Origin: Brevundimonas poindexterae
GTDB lineage: Bacteria > Pseudomonadota > Alphaproteobacteria > Caulobacterales > Caulobacteraceae
Direction: 5' to 3'
Assembly: GCF_020524625.1 (NCBI RefSeq)
Contig: NZ_JAIVLL010000001.1
Location: 744,001 to 808,000, forward strand
DNA: 64,000 nucleotides
This document shows, one piece after another, positions 44,501 through 54,776 of the stretch. Within the stretch, counting starts at the first letter, position 1. Each line of letters opens with the position of its first letter. The notes beneath the pieces are model-generated. The model made no database searches and was not told the origin of the DNA. It saw only the letters and a list, made by a program, of their open reading frames with translations. Made by a program: the position numbers and the translations under genes.

Positions 44501-44957
44501 CGATGTTCTCGATCAGCAGACGCGGGATGGTCGAAACGTCAACCGAGAGCGTACCGGCGCTCGAACCGACGTGGCGGCGACCGTCAACCAGGGTCAGCGT
44601 ACGGCCGGTGCCCAGCGAACGCAGGTTCGCGAAGTCCAGACCACCGTCGTTCAGGCCCGAGCCCGTGGTGTCCGACGGAACCAGCGAGTTCGACAGGGCC
44701 GGGATGGTGGCCAGATAGTCGATGACCGTCGACTGACCGGTGGTCAGCAGCGCTTCGCGCTCAACCTGGATCAGCGGGGTCGGAGCGTTGGTCGGGTCGC
44801 GACGGATGCGCGAACCGGTAACGACGATTTCCTCAACCTGGACCGCTTCCTGCGGGTCCTGGTTCGAATTGGCATCCTGGGCCAGAGCCGGAGCCGACGC
44901 CATCATGACACCCGCCAGGATGGTCGTTCCAAAGAGATACTTGCGCTTCAACAGCAT
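41592..44957 (-). CDS. TonB-dependent outer-membrane receptor
   Basis: The protein of about 1121 residues has a signal peptide (MLLKRKYLFGTTILAGVMMA, cleavage after APALA). A TonB-box-like region QVEEIVVTGSRIRRDPT leads into the plug domain, with DFANLRSLGTGRTLTLVDGR and ENIEIITGGASSIYGADAVA. A large beta barrel follows and ends in the outer-membrane sorting signal FFIGLNFRPW with terminal Trp. The size and plug sequence match the large Caulobacterales/sphingomonad receptors often used for glycans or peptides; the ligand is unknown. An ATG at 44957 begins the signal peptide. It is placed between ftsA and ftsZ in the same direction, with its own terminator and a 208-base upstream region. Confidence 0.95.
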   Translation of the reverse strand: MLLKRKYLFGTTILAGVMMASAPALAQDANSNQDPQEAVQVEEIVVTGSRIRRDPTNAPTPLIQVEREALLTTGQSTVIDYLATIPALSNSLVPSDTTGSGLNDGGLDFANLRSLGTGRTLTLVDGRRHVGSSAGTLSVDVSTIPRLLIENIEIITGGASSIYGADAVAGVLNFILRDDFEGVEFDANYGMINQDGQAAGRASLLVGANLLDDRLNVYAFGEYEQQDMVTSFDVDWLNDDPRFIGLDADPTATPADGDLDNAIFYNLNRMDRPRWGQVTLANGQAASPLNDPDIPYFTCASAAGVFNYSSSCYAVNPGYTFWFDPGQGTARLADFGTRVGNTGANRPYNYGGDGVSAADFGTTSRFPEIESQRFQAGFTFSVLPNVNLSGEYKFVTEDVYDISQPTFFNIYLDDTSYSSTSTPVIYGVQSYDLRWSDNAFLPQNVKDAIATNMLNRYGPPTQTQPGQFLGQVLVQQAQYISFGPDRSQDNNREVERYVVGLDGDFDNLLFFRNVSWDVGYTRGEMNNVNAERGIDSQRFALASDAVVDAAGILGTPGAIVCRSTLLDAQGILSADRVRGGALQATTYGQDSIDQCEPLNIFGADNQSDEALAYIDATIRVREQNISEQTLVNVAGQLWDFWGAGPLGVAVGYEHRREYTEGVGRSADTNGRLLFMNTGPDFLGAEYESDEFYGEIAIPLFRDSFLGDYAEFSASYREFDYTTAGQGDVYGLNLVYRPIPDIAFRTSLNTSVRVPNLAENFRPATQTFYNGVVDPCATASITNPSLSAEIRANRIQNCEALAQADGFAPGFFDFAGATATNTDDYIPNYTSGVAGVNAGNPFLEPEESESFTFSVILKPRMFPNLSVVLDYYDIRVDNVISAVSARVASENCVNGATLDVAACNTIFRNNPATAGYLTSTDPVVRSSGFRIGAPTGDPIGGFIQGSINYAGLETEGLDFSVNYSLDTYDLIGRDMGRFSYSLNGLWLISQESYTNTSDPTDASGSAGNLFYPRVRFNSSLTYAPNDIWSVNWTADWQTSQQIFSPFSIMSNIDNVPSDALKTGAFTRHDFTFRWNVRDDLSLRAGVVNAFDNEQNPYLQGTLYNNFDAWGRRFFIGLNFRPW

Positions 44958-45165
44958 GTTTTGTTGCCCCAACCGTGAGATTTGACAGTACGTGACGGAG
45001 GCCACGGGTCGTAGCCTACGCTTCCGGATTTCACGCTAGCAGCAATGTGGCGCGCCACAAGGCATTGTGGCTCGACTGTGACCATTCAAGGCGGGGTATG
45101 TTACAATCCGGACACAGTCTCGCCATGCGGGCGAAATGTTTCGGACGGCCGTTATTGGCGGGAAT
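44958..45165 (-). promoter_or_regulatory. Upstream region of the TonB-receptor gene
   Basis: This 208-base gap separates the end of ftsA from the receptor start. It is AT-richer than its surroundings (for example TTGTAACAT on the minus strand near 45105) and contains an imperfect dyad TGTGGC-GCGCCACA around 45047-45060. It probably holds the receptor promoter. I could not assign a specific regulator. Confidence 0.4.
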
Positions 45166-46491
45166 TCAGAGGTTACGGCGCAGCCAGTCGGCGGCGCGGG
45201 CGATCACACCGCCCTCGCCCAGCCCCGGCGCATCAGCGGCAGAAATCTGGCGGGTCATGAGCCGGCGGGCCGAGACCGATTCCCGCGGGCCATAGGCCGC
45301 CTTCAGCAGACTGCCGGCAGCGGCACAGAAGGCCGGTCCGGAAGCCGCATCGGCCAGGTGGGGCGCCCGCTGGGGTCGGCCCAGGCGCACCGGACGGTCG
45401 AACACGCGCACGGCCAGCTCCCGAACGCCGTTCAGCTGACTGGCCCCGCCGGTCAGCACCACGCTGGTGCCGGGCCCCAGCGCGATTCCACCACTGCGGA
45501 TCCGGTCGCGCAGGATCTCCAGCGTCTCCTCGACGCGAGGGGCAATGACGCTCTTCAGCATGGCGCGCGGGACAACCACGGCCCCCGCAGACGGGTCCTC
45601 GCCGCGCGGGGGAGCCTCGAGAAGCTCCCGGTCCTCATTGGCCGAGGCCATGGCCGAGCCATGCAGAGTCTTGAGCCGCTCGGCTCCGACGCGTGAGGTC
45701 GACAGGCCGCGGGCGATGTCGCTGGTCACATGGTCGCCCCCGACATTCAGGCTCTCGACATGCAGGAGACTACGGCCGGACCACACGGTCGCCGTGGTCG
45801 TGCCGCCCCCCATGTCGATGCACAGGGCGCCCAGATCCATCTCATCATCTTCGAGGGCGGCCAGCGCTGAGGTCACCGGCGCTGCGACCACACCCTGCAG
45901 GTCCAGGTGGGCCAACTCCAGACAGTGGCTGAGCGACAGGAAGGCCGTCTCGGCCATCGACACCACCAGCAGGTCCAGCTCGAGGCTGTTGCCCCGCATG
46001 GCGCGCGGGTCGCGCACGCCCCTGGCATCATCGACCGACCAGGCAACCGGCAGCACGTGGATGGGGCGACGGTCCGGCAGGCGTATCTTGTCCAGCGCCA
46101 GGCCGATGGCCCTGGCCAGATCGGCATCGCTCACCGGATTGGCCCCCAGCGAGACACGCGAGCGTACCCGGTGGCTCTGCATGCGACCGGCCGAGGTGCT
46201 GACCATAACGCCGGTCACGGGGACGCCCGCAGCCCGCTCGGCGCGCTCGACCACATGGCCGATGGCCTGGGCGGCGCCCTCCATGTCGACGATCATGCCC
46301 TGCTGGACGCCACGCGACTGGACATGGCCCACACCGGCGACGCGCACGGTACGGTCCGCATGGCGCACCCCGTCAGCCTTCATGATGAAGCAGGCCATCT
46401 TCGAATGGCCGATATCCAGCGCGGCGACCAGCGGCGCACGGCTGCTGCCCACGGCTCCGTCAAGGCTGAGTTCCGGACGACGTCCCGCCAT
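45166..46491 (-). CDS. ftsA: Cell division protein FtsA
   Basis: FtsA is the actin-like membrane tether of FtsZ. The 441-residue protein has the phosphate-1 motif VAALDIGHSKMACFI, the SHS2/1C region with GVMVSTSAGRMQSHRVRS, phosphate-2 ALCIDMGGGTTTATVW, the adenosine motif VVLTGGASQLNGVRELA, and a C-terminal amphipathic tail RAADWLRRNL for membrane binding. The ATG at 46491 overlaps the ftsQ stop by one base; a GTG at 46494 is one codon earlier. Confidence 0.96.
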   Translation of the reverse strand: MAGRRPELSLDGAVGSSRAPLVAALDIGHSKMACFIMKADGVRHADRTVRVAGVGHVQSRGVQQGMIVDMEGAAQAIGHVVERAERAAGVPVTGVMVSTSAGRMQSHRVRSRVSLGANPVSDADLARAIGLALDKIRLPDRRPIHVLPVAWSVDDARGVRDPRAMRGNSLELDLLVVSMAETAFLSLSHCLELAHLDLQGVVAAPVTSALAALEDDEMDLGALCIDMGGGTTTATVWSGRSLLHVESLNVGGDHVTSDIARGLSTSRVGAERLKTLHGSAMASANEDRELLEAPPRGEDPSAGAVVVPRAMLKSVIAPRVEETLEILRDRIRSGGIALGPGTSVVLTGGASQLNGVRELAVRVFDRPVRLGRPQRAPHLADAASGPAFCAAAGSLLKAAYGPRESVSARRLMTRQISAADAPGLGEGGVIARAADWLRRNL

Positions 46492-47417
46492 CACAGACCT
46501 CCTGCGGCGTAGGTCGCATCGGCCAGGTCGCCCGCGAGCGCCGCAGGCCGCAGCCCCAGGGTGCCCGGCACCTTCAGATCCACCAACTCGAATCCGCGCT
46601 CGAACAGATGATGCCGCTGGTCCAGCGCATCCAGCTGGATCAGGGCGCCCTCGACGTCCTCGGCCGGCAGGCGGATCAGGCCTCCGTCCTTGAGGCGTAT
46701 ATCCCAGCGCCGCTCGTCGACCCGGACCAGGGCCTCGGTGCGGTCTCGCAGGCGCGGGCGCGCCTCGATCAGCGGCAGGATCTCGGCGGCGGCCGCCTCG
46801 GCCCCTGCCCCCACCACCAGCGGCAGATGCAGGTACTGACGTGGATCCGCGCCCCGGATCACCTGACCCTCGCCGTCGATCACGGAAATCTGGCCGTTCG
46901 CCTGCCAGATGGCCATGCGGTCGTGCTCGACCACCTCGACCAGCAGAGTGCCGGGCAGCAGGCGCACCACGCGCGCGTCCTTGACCCAGCTGACGGCCCG
47001 GACCTGTTCCAGCAGGGCGTCGAGATCCAGCGAGCTCATGGCCTGCCCGCGCTGCACGTCCAGGGCCGCCTGGATCGCGGGCGTGGCCTCGGCCGAGGCC
47101 CCGGTCACATGCACGCGCGACAGGCGAAAGCCCATGCCGGCGACCATGCCGTCAATGCCATGGGACATGGACTGGCCCACGCGTTCGGCCCTTGCGCCGG
47201 TCGCCATCAGCCCACCGATGAACAGCACGCCGACCAGCAGCGAAATCCCCACGGCGCGCGCCGACAGGTCCAGCCGGCCGATAGCCGCCATCTTGGCCGG
47301 CAGGCCGTTGGGCTGCGCCTTGCCGCGCCCTCCGCGACCGCGTGACGACGGGGCCTGACGCCCCCGGGACGTGCCTCTGCCTTGCTGGCGCCGACCGCCG
47401 CGAACTACCGCGGGCAT
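46491..47417 (-). CDS. ftsQ: Cell division protein FtsQ
   Basis: The 308-residue bitopic protein has an Arg/Gly-rich cytoplasmic N-terminus, one transmembrane segment near residues 56-75 ([20 protein letters not shown]), the POTRA domain beginning [20 protein letters not shown], and the FtsQ beta domain with [20 protein letters not shown]. FtsQ is the scaffold of the FtsQLB complex. The ATG at 47417 lies within the end of ddl (13-base overlap). Confidence 0.93.
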   Translation of the reverse strand: MPAVVRGGRRQQGRGTSRGRQAPSSRGRGGRGKAQPNGLPAKMAAIGRLDLSARAVGISLLVGVLFIGGLMATGARAERVGQSMSHGIDGMVAGMGFRLSRVHVTGASAEATPAIQAALDVQRGQAMSSLDLDALLEQVRAVSWVKDARVVRLLPGTLLVEVVEHDRMAIWQANGQISVIDGEGQVIRGADPRQYLHLPLVVGAGAEAAAAEILPLIEARPRLRDRTEALVRVDERRWDIRLKDGGLIRLPAEDVEGALIQLDALDQRHHLFERGFELVDLKVPGTLGLRPAALAGDLADATYAAGGL

Positions 47418-48346
47418 GACGCGTCCTCCACCATCCACCTGACCAATTCCGGATACCCGATGCCGACATGGGCGGCCTGCTCCGGAACGAGCGAGGTCGA
47501 GGTCATGCCCGGCTGGGTGTTGACCTCCAGAAGAACGAGAACGTCCTTAATATCGTCATAACGAAAATCGGATCGCGACACGCCGCGGCAGCCCAGCGCC
47601 GTATGGGCCCGCTCCGACAGCCGCAGGGCCATCTCGAACACATCGGATTTCAGTCGCGCCGGCAGCTCGTGGACCGAGCCGCCCGGCGCATATTTGGCCT
47701 CATAGTCATAGAAGCCCTTGGTTGGGGTGATGTCGGTCACCGTCAGCGCCCGCGGGCCGTCCGCCTCGCCCAGCACCGCCACCGCCAGTTCGCGACCGGC
47801 GATGAAGGGCTCGACCATCACCTGCTCGCCATAGGTCCAGTCGTCGGCCCCGACCTCCTGGGGCGGGCGGTTCGATCCTTCGGTCACCAGAAACACGCCG
47901 ACCGACGAGCCTTCGGCATTCGGCTTGATCACATAGGGCGGCGCGATCACGTGATCACGCGCGACCTCATGCCGGTCGAACAGGCCCCCGCCTGGCACCG
48001 GTATGCCGGCCGCCGCCAGCACCGCCTTGGATTTCGCCTTGTCCATCGCCAGCGCCGAGGCCAGCACGCCGGAATGCGTGTAGGGAATGCCCAGCGTCTC
48101 CAGCACGCCCTGGACGCAGCCGTCCTCGCCCCAGGCGCCGTGCAGGCAGTTCAGCACCACATCGGGGCGCACCAGACCGCCCAGCACATTCGCCAGATCC
48201 CGACCGGCATCGATGCGGCTGACGCGGCCGACCTGGCCCTCCAGCGCATCCGCACAGCCCTTGCCCGAGTTCAGCGACACCTCGCGCTCCGCCGATAGCC
48301 CTCCCATCAGGACGGCGACATGCAGGTCTTTCAGGGAGCGCTTCAT
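47405..48346 (-). CDS. ddl: D-alanine-D-alanine ligase
   Basis: This ATP-grasp enzyme makes D-Ala-D-Ala for peptidoglycan. The 313-residue length is normal. Visible features are [55 protein letters not shown] and [20 protein letters not shown] plus [14 protein letters not shown]. It lies between murB and ftsQ, as in other alphaproteobacterial dcw clusters. Confidence 0.97.
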   Translation of the reverse strand: MKRSLKDLHVAVLMGGLSAEREVSLNSGKGCADALEGQVGRVSRIDAGRDLANVLGGLVRPDVVLNCLHGAWGEDGCVQGVLETLGIPYTHSGVLASALAMDKAKSKAVLAAAGIPVPGGGLFDRHEVARDHVIAPPYVIKPNAEGSSVGVFLVTEGSNRPPQEVGADDWTYGEQVMVEPFIAGRELAVAVLGEADGPRALTVTDITPTKGFYDYEAKYAPGGSVHELPARLKSDVFEMALRLSERAHTALGCRGVSRSDFRYDDIKDVLVLLEVNTQPGMTSTSLVPEQAAHVGIGYPELVRWMVEDASCPR

Positions 48347-48361
48347 GGTGCGGAACGAAAC

Positions 48362-49276
48362 TCAGAGGGGGCGGCCGATCCTCCTGATCTCCCAATCGAG
48401 GTTTACGCCGAGTTTACTTTGAACGTCGGCGCGCACCGCCTCGCCCAGCCCCTCGATGTCGGCAGACGTCGCCTCACCCGGGTTGATCATGAAATTGCTG
48501 TGCAATTCGCTGAACTTGGCCCCGCCACCGGTGACCGAGAAAAGTTTGCCGCGCCAGCCCGCTTCATCCACAAGTTTCCAGCTGGAGTGGCCGGGCGGAT
48601 TCTTGAAGGTCGAGCCGCCGGTCTTCTCGCGGATCGGCTGGGTCTGTTCCCGGCGGCTGGTGATCTCGTCGATCCGGGCCTGAACGGCCTCGGGGTCGTC
48701 GGGCGAGCCGCGATAGGTGGCCTCCAGCCAGAGGATATCGGCCGGCGCCTCCGAGTGCCGATAGGTGTAGCCGAAGTCGGCCAGCGCATACTCGACGCGC
48801 TCGCCCGTCCGGGTCACGCCCCGCGCCGAGACCAGCACATCCTTGGTCTCCGAGCCGTAGCACCCGGCGTTCATGGTCAGGGCGCCGCCGATTGTGCCCG
48901 GAATGCCGGCATAGAACTCCAGTCCGGCCAGACCCGCCTTGGCCGAGGCCCGCGCCACCATGGAGTCCAGCGCGCCCGCGCCTGCGGTGATCGTGTCGCC
49001 CTCGGTCGTGATCTGTGCCCAGGGCCGCCCGGCCAGGCGGATCACCACGCCCTCGACCCCGCCGTCGCGCACGATGACGTTCGACCCCACACCCAGCACC
49101 GTGACCGGCACCGAGCCGTCCAGCGCCTTCAGGAAGTCAGCCAGATCATCTGCATCCGCCGGAATGAACAGCGCATCCGCCGCTCCGCCCACCCGAAACC
49201 AGGTGTACGGCCCCAGCGGCTCATCCCGCAGCAGCTTGCCCCGGACCTCGGGCAGGGCCTCACGCCAGTCGCTCAT
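48362..49276 (-). CDS. murB: UDP-N-acetylenolpyruvoylglucosamine reductase
   Basis: MurB reduces UDP-GlcNAc-enolpyruvate to UDP-MurNAc with NADPH and FAD. The 304-residue protein has [58 protein letters not shown] and the catalytic-Ser region [20 protein letters not shown]. It starts on the stop codon of the GFA-family gene (ATGA overlap). Confidence 0.97.
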   Translation of the reverse strand: MSDWREALPEVRGKLLRDEPLGPYTWFRVGGAADALFIPADADDLADFLKALDGSVPVTVLGVGSNVIVRDGGVEGVVIRLAGRPWAQITTEGDTITAGAGALDSMVARASAKAGLAGLEFYAGIPGTIGGALTMNAGCYGSETKDVLVSARGVTRTGERVEYALADFGYTYRHSEAPADILWLEATYRGSPDDPEAVQARIDEITSRREQTQPIREKTGGSTFKNPPGHSSWKLVDEAGWRGKLFSVTGGGAKFSELHSNFMINPGEATSADIEGLGEAVRADVQSKLGVNLDWEIRRIGRPL

Positions 49277-49710
49277 GCGCCCTCCGACTGGTTCGAGACC
49301 ATGCCGATGGCCCGGGGGTCGGTGTCGTCGCTCTCGTGTTCCGGCATGCCGTCACACAGCTCCAGCCAGGGCAGTTTCGACTCCACCCCATAATGGGTTT
49401 CCAGCGCGACCTCCTCGGGGTGATCCAGAGACCCGATCGTCACGCAGTTCCAGTTGCCTTTGTCGTAGCCGAAATAGAGCGGGGTCCCGCAGTCCCGGCA
49501 AAAGCCGCGCTGCGCCACATTCGAGCTGCGGTAGAAGGCCGGTTCGCCCTTCGTCCAGGTCAGTTCGTCCTTCTTCACACCGGTTAGCCCGGCAAAGACA
49601 TTGCCCGCAGCGCGTTGGCACATCCGGCAGTGACAGAAATGCGTGCCCTTCGGCTCCGCGGACAGGGCGTACCGCACTCGCCCGCACTGGCATCCGCCCG
49701 TGACCGTCAT
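49273..49710 (-). CDS. GFA/CENP-V family zinc protein
   Basis: The 145-residue protein carries the GFA zinc-binding cysteines: [24 protein letters not shown] and [11 protein letters not shown]. The family is named for glutathione-dependent formaldehyde-activating enzyme, a role now disputed for many members. It overlaps both neighbours by four bases (ATGA): its start sits on the murC stop and its stop on the murB start, so it is a full member of this operon. GFA genes are not a standard part of dcw clusters. A function linked to cell-wall synthesis would be speculation. Confidence 0.93.
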   Translation of the reverse strand: MTVTGGCQCGRVRYALSAEPKGTHFCHCRMCQRAAGNVFAGLTGVKKDELTWTKGEPAFYRSSNVAQRGFCRDCGTPLYFGYDKGNWNCVTIGSLDHPEEVALETHYGVESKLPWLELCDGMPEHESDDTDPRAIGMVSNQSEGA

Positions 49711-51152
49711 CCCAGCGCCTCCAGCTGCCCCGGCAGGGCATAGGCCCAGGCCGTGATGTCCCCTGCCCCCAGCAGGACGACCAGATCGCCGGGCTTCGCC
49801 TCGTCGCGGATCAGGCGCGGCAGGGCGGCGGCGCTCTCCAGTGGGCGCACCGAGCGATGACCGAACCGGCGGATGCCCTCGACCAGGGCGTCCTTGTCGA
49901 CCCCCTCGATCGGTTGCTCCCCGGCCGCATAGACGTCGGCGACCAGCACCGAGTCCGCATCCGCGAAACAGGTCGAGAAGTCGTTCATCAGGTCGCGCAG
50001 GCGGGTGTAGCGATGCGGCTGCACCACGGCGATGACCCGGCCGCTGCCCTCGGTCTTGTGCACGACCTGACGGGCGGCCCTGAGCACGGCGGCGATTTCC
50101 ACCGGATGATGGCCATAGTCATCGACGATCCGGACGCCCTCGACCACGCCCGTGGTGGTGAAGCGGCGCTTGACCCCGCCGAAGCCGGCCAGCCCCTCGC
50201 GGATCGCCGCATCCGACACGCCCAGTTCGCGCGCCACGGCGATAGCAGCCAGGGCGTTCGACACATTGTGCGAGCCCGCCATCGGCAGGTGCAGCCCCTC
50301 CAGAACCTCAGGCTCGTCCAGGGCATCCAGCCCCTGCTTCTGGAAGGCCACGTCGAAGCGCGTTCCGTCAGGGCCCATGTCGCAGTTCACGGCCCGCACC
50401 ATGGCCTGTGGATTGGTGCCATAGGTGACCAGCCGCCGGTTATCGATAGTGGCCACCAGCCGCTGCACCTCCGGGTGGTCCAGGCAGACGGCGGCAAAGC
50501 CGTAGAAGGGGATGTTCTCGACAAAGTCGCAGAATGCCTTCCGCACCCCGTCAAAGTCGCCGTAGTGATCCAGATGCTCGGGATCGATATTGGTCACCAC
50601 CGCGACCGTAGACTTGAGCCTCAGGAAGCTGCCGTCGCTCTCGTCGGCCTCGACCACGATCCAGTCGCCGTCGCCGACCTTGGCGTTGGTGCCATAGGCA
50701 TTGATGATCCCGCCGTTGACGATCGTCGGATCGGTCCCGCCCGCATCCAGCAGAGCCGCGATCATCGACGTCGTGGTGGTCTTGCCGTGGGTGCCCCCTA
50801 CCGCCACCGAGAACTGTAGCCGCATCAGCTCGGCCAGCATCTCGGCCCGCCGGACCAGCGGGATGCGGCGGCTGCGCGCCACCATCATCTCGGGATTGTC
50901 CGCCTTGACCGCTGTCGAATAGACGACCGCCGCGACCTCCTCGCCCACATGGGCGGCGTCGTGGCCGATGAAGATCTTCGCGCCCAGCTGTTCCAGCCGC
51001 TCGGTATTGGCCCCGGCCTTCGCGTCCGAGCCCTGCACCTGATAGCCGATCTTGAGCATGATCTCGGCGATGCCGCTCATGCCGATGCCGCCGATGCCGA
51101 CGAAGTGGACGGGCCCGATCGGGAAGGGAACTGGACGAAGACGTGCGATCAT
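49707..51152 (-). CDS. murC: UDP-N-acetylmuramate-L-alanine ligase
   Basis: MurC adds L-Ala to UDP-MurNAc. The 481-residue protein has the UDP-binding start [24 protein letters not shown] sequence, the ATP loop [20 protein letters not shown], the Mur-ligase middle block [17 protein letters not shown], and [20 protein letters not shown] in the C-terminal domain. It is transcribed away from ccrM, with a shared 127-base control region. In most relatives murC directly follows murG; here they are 10 kb apart. Confidence 0.97.
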   Translation of the reverse strand: MIARLRPVPFPIGPVHFVGIGGIGMSGIAEIMLKIGYQVQGSDAKAGANTERLEQLGAKIFIGHDAAHVGEEVAAVVYSTAVKADNPEMMVARSRRIPLVRRAEMLAELMRLQFSVAVGGTHGKTTTTSMIAALLDAGGTDPTIVNGGIINAYGTNAKVGDGDWIVVEADESDGSFLRLKSTVAVVTNIDPEHLDHYGDFDGVRKAFCDFVENIPFYGFAAVCLDHPEVQRLVATIDNRRLVTYGTNPQAMVRAVNCDMGPDGTRFDVAFQKQGLDALDEPEVLEGLHLPMAGSHNVSNALAAIAVARELGVSDAAIREGLAGFGGVKRRFTTTGVVEGVRIVDDYGHHPVEIAAVLRAARQVVHKTEGSGRVIAVVQPHRYTRLRDLMNDFSTCFADADSVLVADVYAAGEQPIEGVDKDALVEGIRRFGHRSVRPLESAAALPRLIRDEAKPGDLVVLLGAGDITAWAYALPGQLEALG

Positions 51153-51219
51153 CGGGGCGTCATAGCGGACTTTGTCGGGATTGCACCAGACGCGCCCCTG
51201 TCCGATTTCGCCGACATGG

Positions 51220-52356
<1,137 letters not shown>

Positions 52357-52360
52357 GCTC

Positions 52361-53416
52361 TCAGCCCGCCCGCGCGCGCACCAACGCCTTCCGGAATACC
52401 GTCGGCAGCACGTTCTCGGCCTGATCGGCCTCTCGCCAGATCAGGTCGGCCGCGCCCTCGCCCCGCATCACGGTCAACTCCAGCTCGAAATGAGTGAAGA
52501 CGTGGCGCACGGTGCCGACGTTCTGCCAGTCTGCCTCGACCGGCGGGGCGACGTTTTCGGCGCCGTCCCACCCCCCGGTCGGAAGCGCCAGCATGCCGCC
52601 CAGCAAGCCCCTCTCCGGCCGCTTGACCAGACCGATCCGGCCCTCGCCGTCGAACAGCGCCCAGACCAAGCCCTCCCGCCGGGGCTTCTTCGTCTTCGCC
52701 AGCTTTTTCGGCCAGGCTTCGGGCGTGCCGCTGGCCAGCGCCTCGCACTCTCCGGACAGTGGGCACTCCCCGCACAGCGGTGAGCGGGGCCGACAGATAC
52801 GGGACCCAAGATCCATCAGAGCCTGGGCCCAGTCGCCGGGATCGTAGTCCGTTGGCTCCGGCGTCAGGGCGTCGGCCAGGGCCCGCAGTTCGGGTCGCGC
52901 CTTCGGCAACGGCGTCTCTACAGTGAACAGCCGCGCCATCACCCGCTCGACATTGCCGTCGACCACGACCGCCCTGCGGCCAAAGGCGATGGCCGCGACC
53001 GCCGCCGCCGTATAGGCGCCGAGGCCGGGCAGGGCGCGCAGGCCCTCTTCCGTGTCCGGGAACACCCCGCCGTGCCGCTCCGCCACAGCCCGCGCACAGG
53101 CCAGCAGGTTCCGGGCGCGGGCGTAGTATCCCAGCCCCGCCCAGGCGGCCATCACCGCCTCGTCGGTCTCTCCCGCCAGCGCCTCGACCGTCGGCCAGCG
53201 TTGCGTGAAGGCCTCGAAATAGGGCGTGGCGTGCGGGACGGTGGTCTGTTGCAGCATCACTTCCGACAGCCAGACCCGATAGGGATCCGCCCGCGTGGCA
53301 GAGCCCGGCGGCATCCGCCACGGCAGGCGCCGCGCCTCGGTCGCATACCAGCCGGCCAGCGTGCTGCGGATCGAGGCCAGTCGTCTGGAATCGGCGGAGG
53401 TCATGCTCTCCAGCAT
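52361..53416 (-). CDS. mutY: A/G-specific adenine glycosylase
   Basis: MutY removes adenine mispaired with 8-oxoguanine. The 351-residue protein has RRLPWR, SEVMLQQTTVPHATPYFEAF with the catalytic Glu, LPGLGAYTAAAVAAIAFG (helix-hairpin-helix), VVDGNVERVMARLF with the catalytic Asp, and the 4Fe-4S cysteines in CRPRSPLCGECPLSGEC. The C-terminal Nudix-like domain carries GLLGGMLALPTGGWD. An ATG at 53404 is an equally good start. It is divergent from dciA with a gap of only 35 bases. Confidence 0.96.
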   Translation of the reverse strand: MLESMTSADSRRLASIRSTLAGWYATEARRLPWRMPPGSATRADPYRVWLSEVMLQQTTVPHATPYFEAFTQRWPTVEALAGETDEAVMAAWAGLGYYARARNLLACARAVAERHGGVFPDTEEGLRALPGLGAYTAAAVAAIAFGRRAVVVDGNVERVMARLFTVETPLPKARPELRALADALTPEPTDYDPGDWAQALMDLGSRICRPRSPLCGECPLSGECEALASGTPEAWPKKLAKTKKPRREGLVWALFDGEGRIGLVKRPERGLLGGMLALPTGGWDGAENVAPPVEADWQNVGTVRHVFTHFELELTVMRGEGAADLIWREADQAENVLPTVFRKALVRARAG

Positions 53417-53451
53417 AGGAGCCCCGATCGTAGAGGAGTATAGAGGGTCAT

Positions 53452-54015
53452 ATGAGACGACCTCTACCGACGGAAGACGAGGCCCGCGCTATTCTGGCCC
53501 GGCGAAAGACGCGTCCCCTGCCCCGCTCCGCGCCCCGCGTCGGGCGGGCGCTGGAAAAGCTGATCCGCACGCTCGACGACCGCTATGGCCGGGGGGCCGA
53601 GGCGCTGGAGGCCCGCTGGACCGAGATCGTGGGCGACCGCCTCGCCGCCGTCACCCGCCCGCAGAAACTGACCCGCCCGCGCAAGGGGCCGGACGGCCAG
53701 TCCGCCGGGGCGACGCTGGAACTGCGCGTGGCCGGCCCGGCCGCCCTGCTGGTCCAGCATCAGTCGGAAGACATTCTGGAGCGCGTCAATCTGTTCCTGG
53801 GTCAGGGGTCGGTCGCCCGGCTTCGGATCGCACAGGGCCCGATCGGACCGCGCGCGTCCCGCACGCCCGCACCGAAGGCCGCGCCCCCTCCCGTGCTCGG
53901 CGCCGCCGACGAGGCCGCGCTCCGGAACTCGGTCGCCAAGGCCCCGCCGCCCCTTGCGGCTGCGCTTGAACGTCTGGGGCGAAGCGTGCTCACCCGACGC
54001 GACGGCCGGCCCTAG
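53452..54015 (+). CDS. DUF721/DciA family protein
   Basis: The 187-residue protein has VGRALEKLIRTLDDRYGRGA, LEARWTEIVGDRLAAVTRPQ, TLELRVAGPAALLVQHQSED and ILERVNLFLGQGSVARLRIA, the DUF721 (DciA) domain. DciA proteins load or operate the replicative helicase in bacteria lacking DnaC. Whether this copy has that function is inferred from the family. A Pro/Ala-rich C-terminal tail follows the domain. It starts behind a GAGGAGTATAGAGGG leader. Confidence 0.88.
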   Translation: MRRPLPTEDEARAILARRKTRPLPRSAPRVGRALEKLIRTLDDRYGRGAEALEARWTEIVGDRLAAVTRPQKLTRPRKGPDGQSAGATLELRVAGPAALLVQHQSEDILERVNLFLGQGSVARLRIAQGPIGPRASRTPAPKAAPPPVLGAADEAALRNSVAKAPPPLAAALERLGRSVLTRRDGRP

Positions 54016-54123
54016 GACAAAACTTTGCCGCAAGGCGTCTCGACAAAGGCTGGGCGGGGTCCTAGCCAAGGACTCGTATTATCTGACGCGCCGCGTGCGC
54101 CCTGACCGTCAAGAGGATCGATC

Positions 54124-54774
54124 ATGTCCACCGGCCGCAACACCGCCCGTTTCCGCTTTGGCGCCATGAGCCGCCGTGCCGCCCTGACCGGTGCCGCTCT
54201 TGCCGCCATGGGCGCGCTCGCAGCGTGCGGCGGAGACAGCGGCGGGCAGGCGGCCCAGGGCGACATGGCCAAGGGCGCTCCGGAAGGCGCCGAGGTCACC
54301 GTCGTGGAATATGCCTCGGTCACCTGCGGTCACTGCGCCCAGTGGCAGGAAACCGTCTGGCCCGAGTTCAAGGCCAAATACGTCGACACCAACAAGGTGC
54401 GTTTCGTCTTCCGCGAATTCCCGACCCCGCCAGCCGAAGTCGCGGCCGCCGGCTTCCTGCTGGCCCGCTGCGCGGGCGAGGATCGCTACTTCCAGGTGAT
54501 CGAAGAGATCATGGCCAGCCAGCGCGAGTGGCAGCAGGGCATATCCCCCGCCGCCACGCTCAGCCGCGTCGCGACCTCGGTCGGCCTGAGCGAGGACGAA
54601 TACCGCGCCTGCATCACCGACGCCGACGCGCTCGCTGCTCTCGATGAGCGCATTCAGGCCGGCCGGGCCGAGGGCGTGACCGGTACCCCGACCTTCTTCG
54701 TCAACGGCACCCGCGTGCCCGACAGTTCGCTGCAAGGCCTGTCGGCCGCGGTCGACGCCGAGCTGGCCAAATAG
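54124..54774 (+). CDS. DsbA-like thiol oxidoreductase, Tat-type lipoprotein signal, CGHC active site
   Basis: The 216-residue protein has SRRAALTGAALAAMGALAAC, combining a twin-arginine motif and a lipobox. The mature domain is a DsbA/BdbD-type thioredoxin fold with active site CGHC in YASVTCGHCAQWQ and cis-Pro in VTGTPTFFVNGTRV. It would oxidise or isomerise disulfides in the periplasm. It lies two bases upstream of a second dsbA-like gene (also 33% or more alike by eye in the core) and is probably co-transcribed with it and smc. Confidence 0.92.
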   Translation: MSTGRNTARFRFGAMSRRAALTGAALAAMGALAACGGDSGGQAAQGDMAKGAPEGAEVTVVEYASVTCGHCAQWQETVWPEFKAKYVDTNKVRFVFREFPTPPAEVAAAGFLLARCAGEDRYFQVIEEIMASQREWQQGISPAATLSRVATSVGLSEDEYRACITDADALAALDERIQAGRAEGVTGTPTFFVNGTRVPDSSLQGLSAAVDAELAK

Positions 54775-54776
54775 CC

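Noticed and set aside
41757..44978. A 1073-codon open frame opposite the TonB-receptor gene
   Set aside because: It lacks a signal peptide and any domain, and its composition (Val/Arg/Gly/Asp) reflects the complement of the receptor codons. The receptor on the other strand has a full signal peptide, plug and barrel end.
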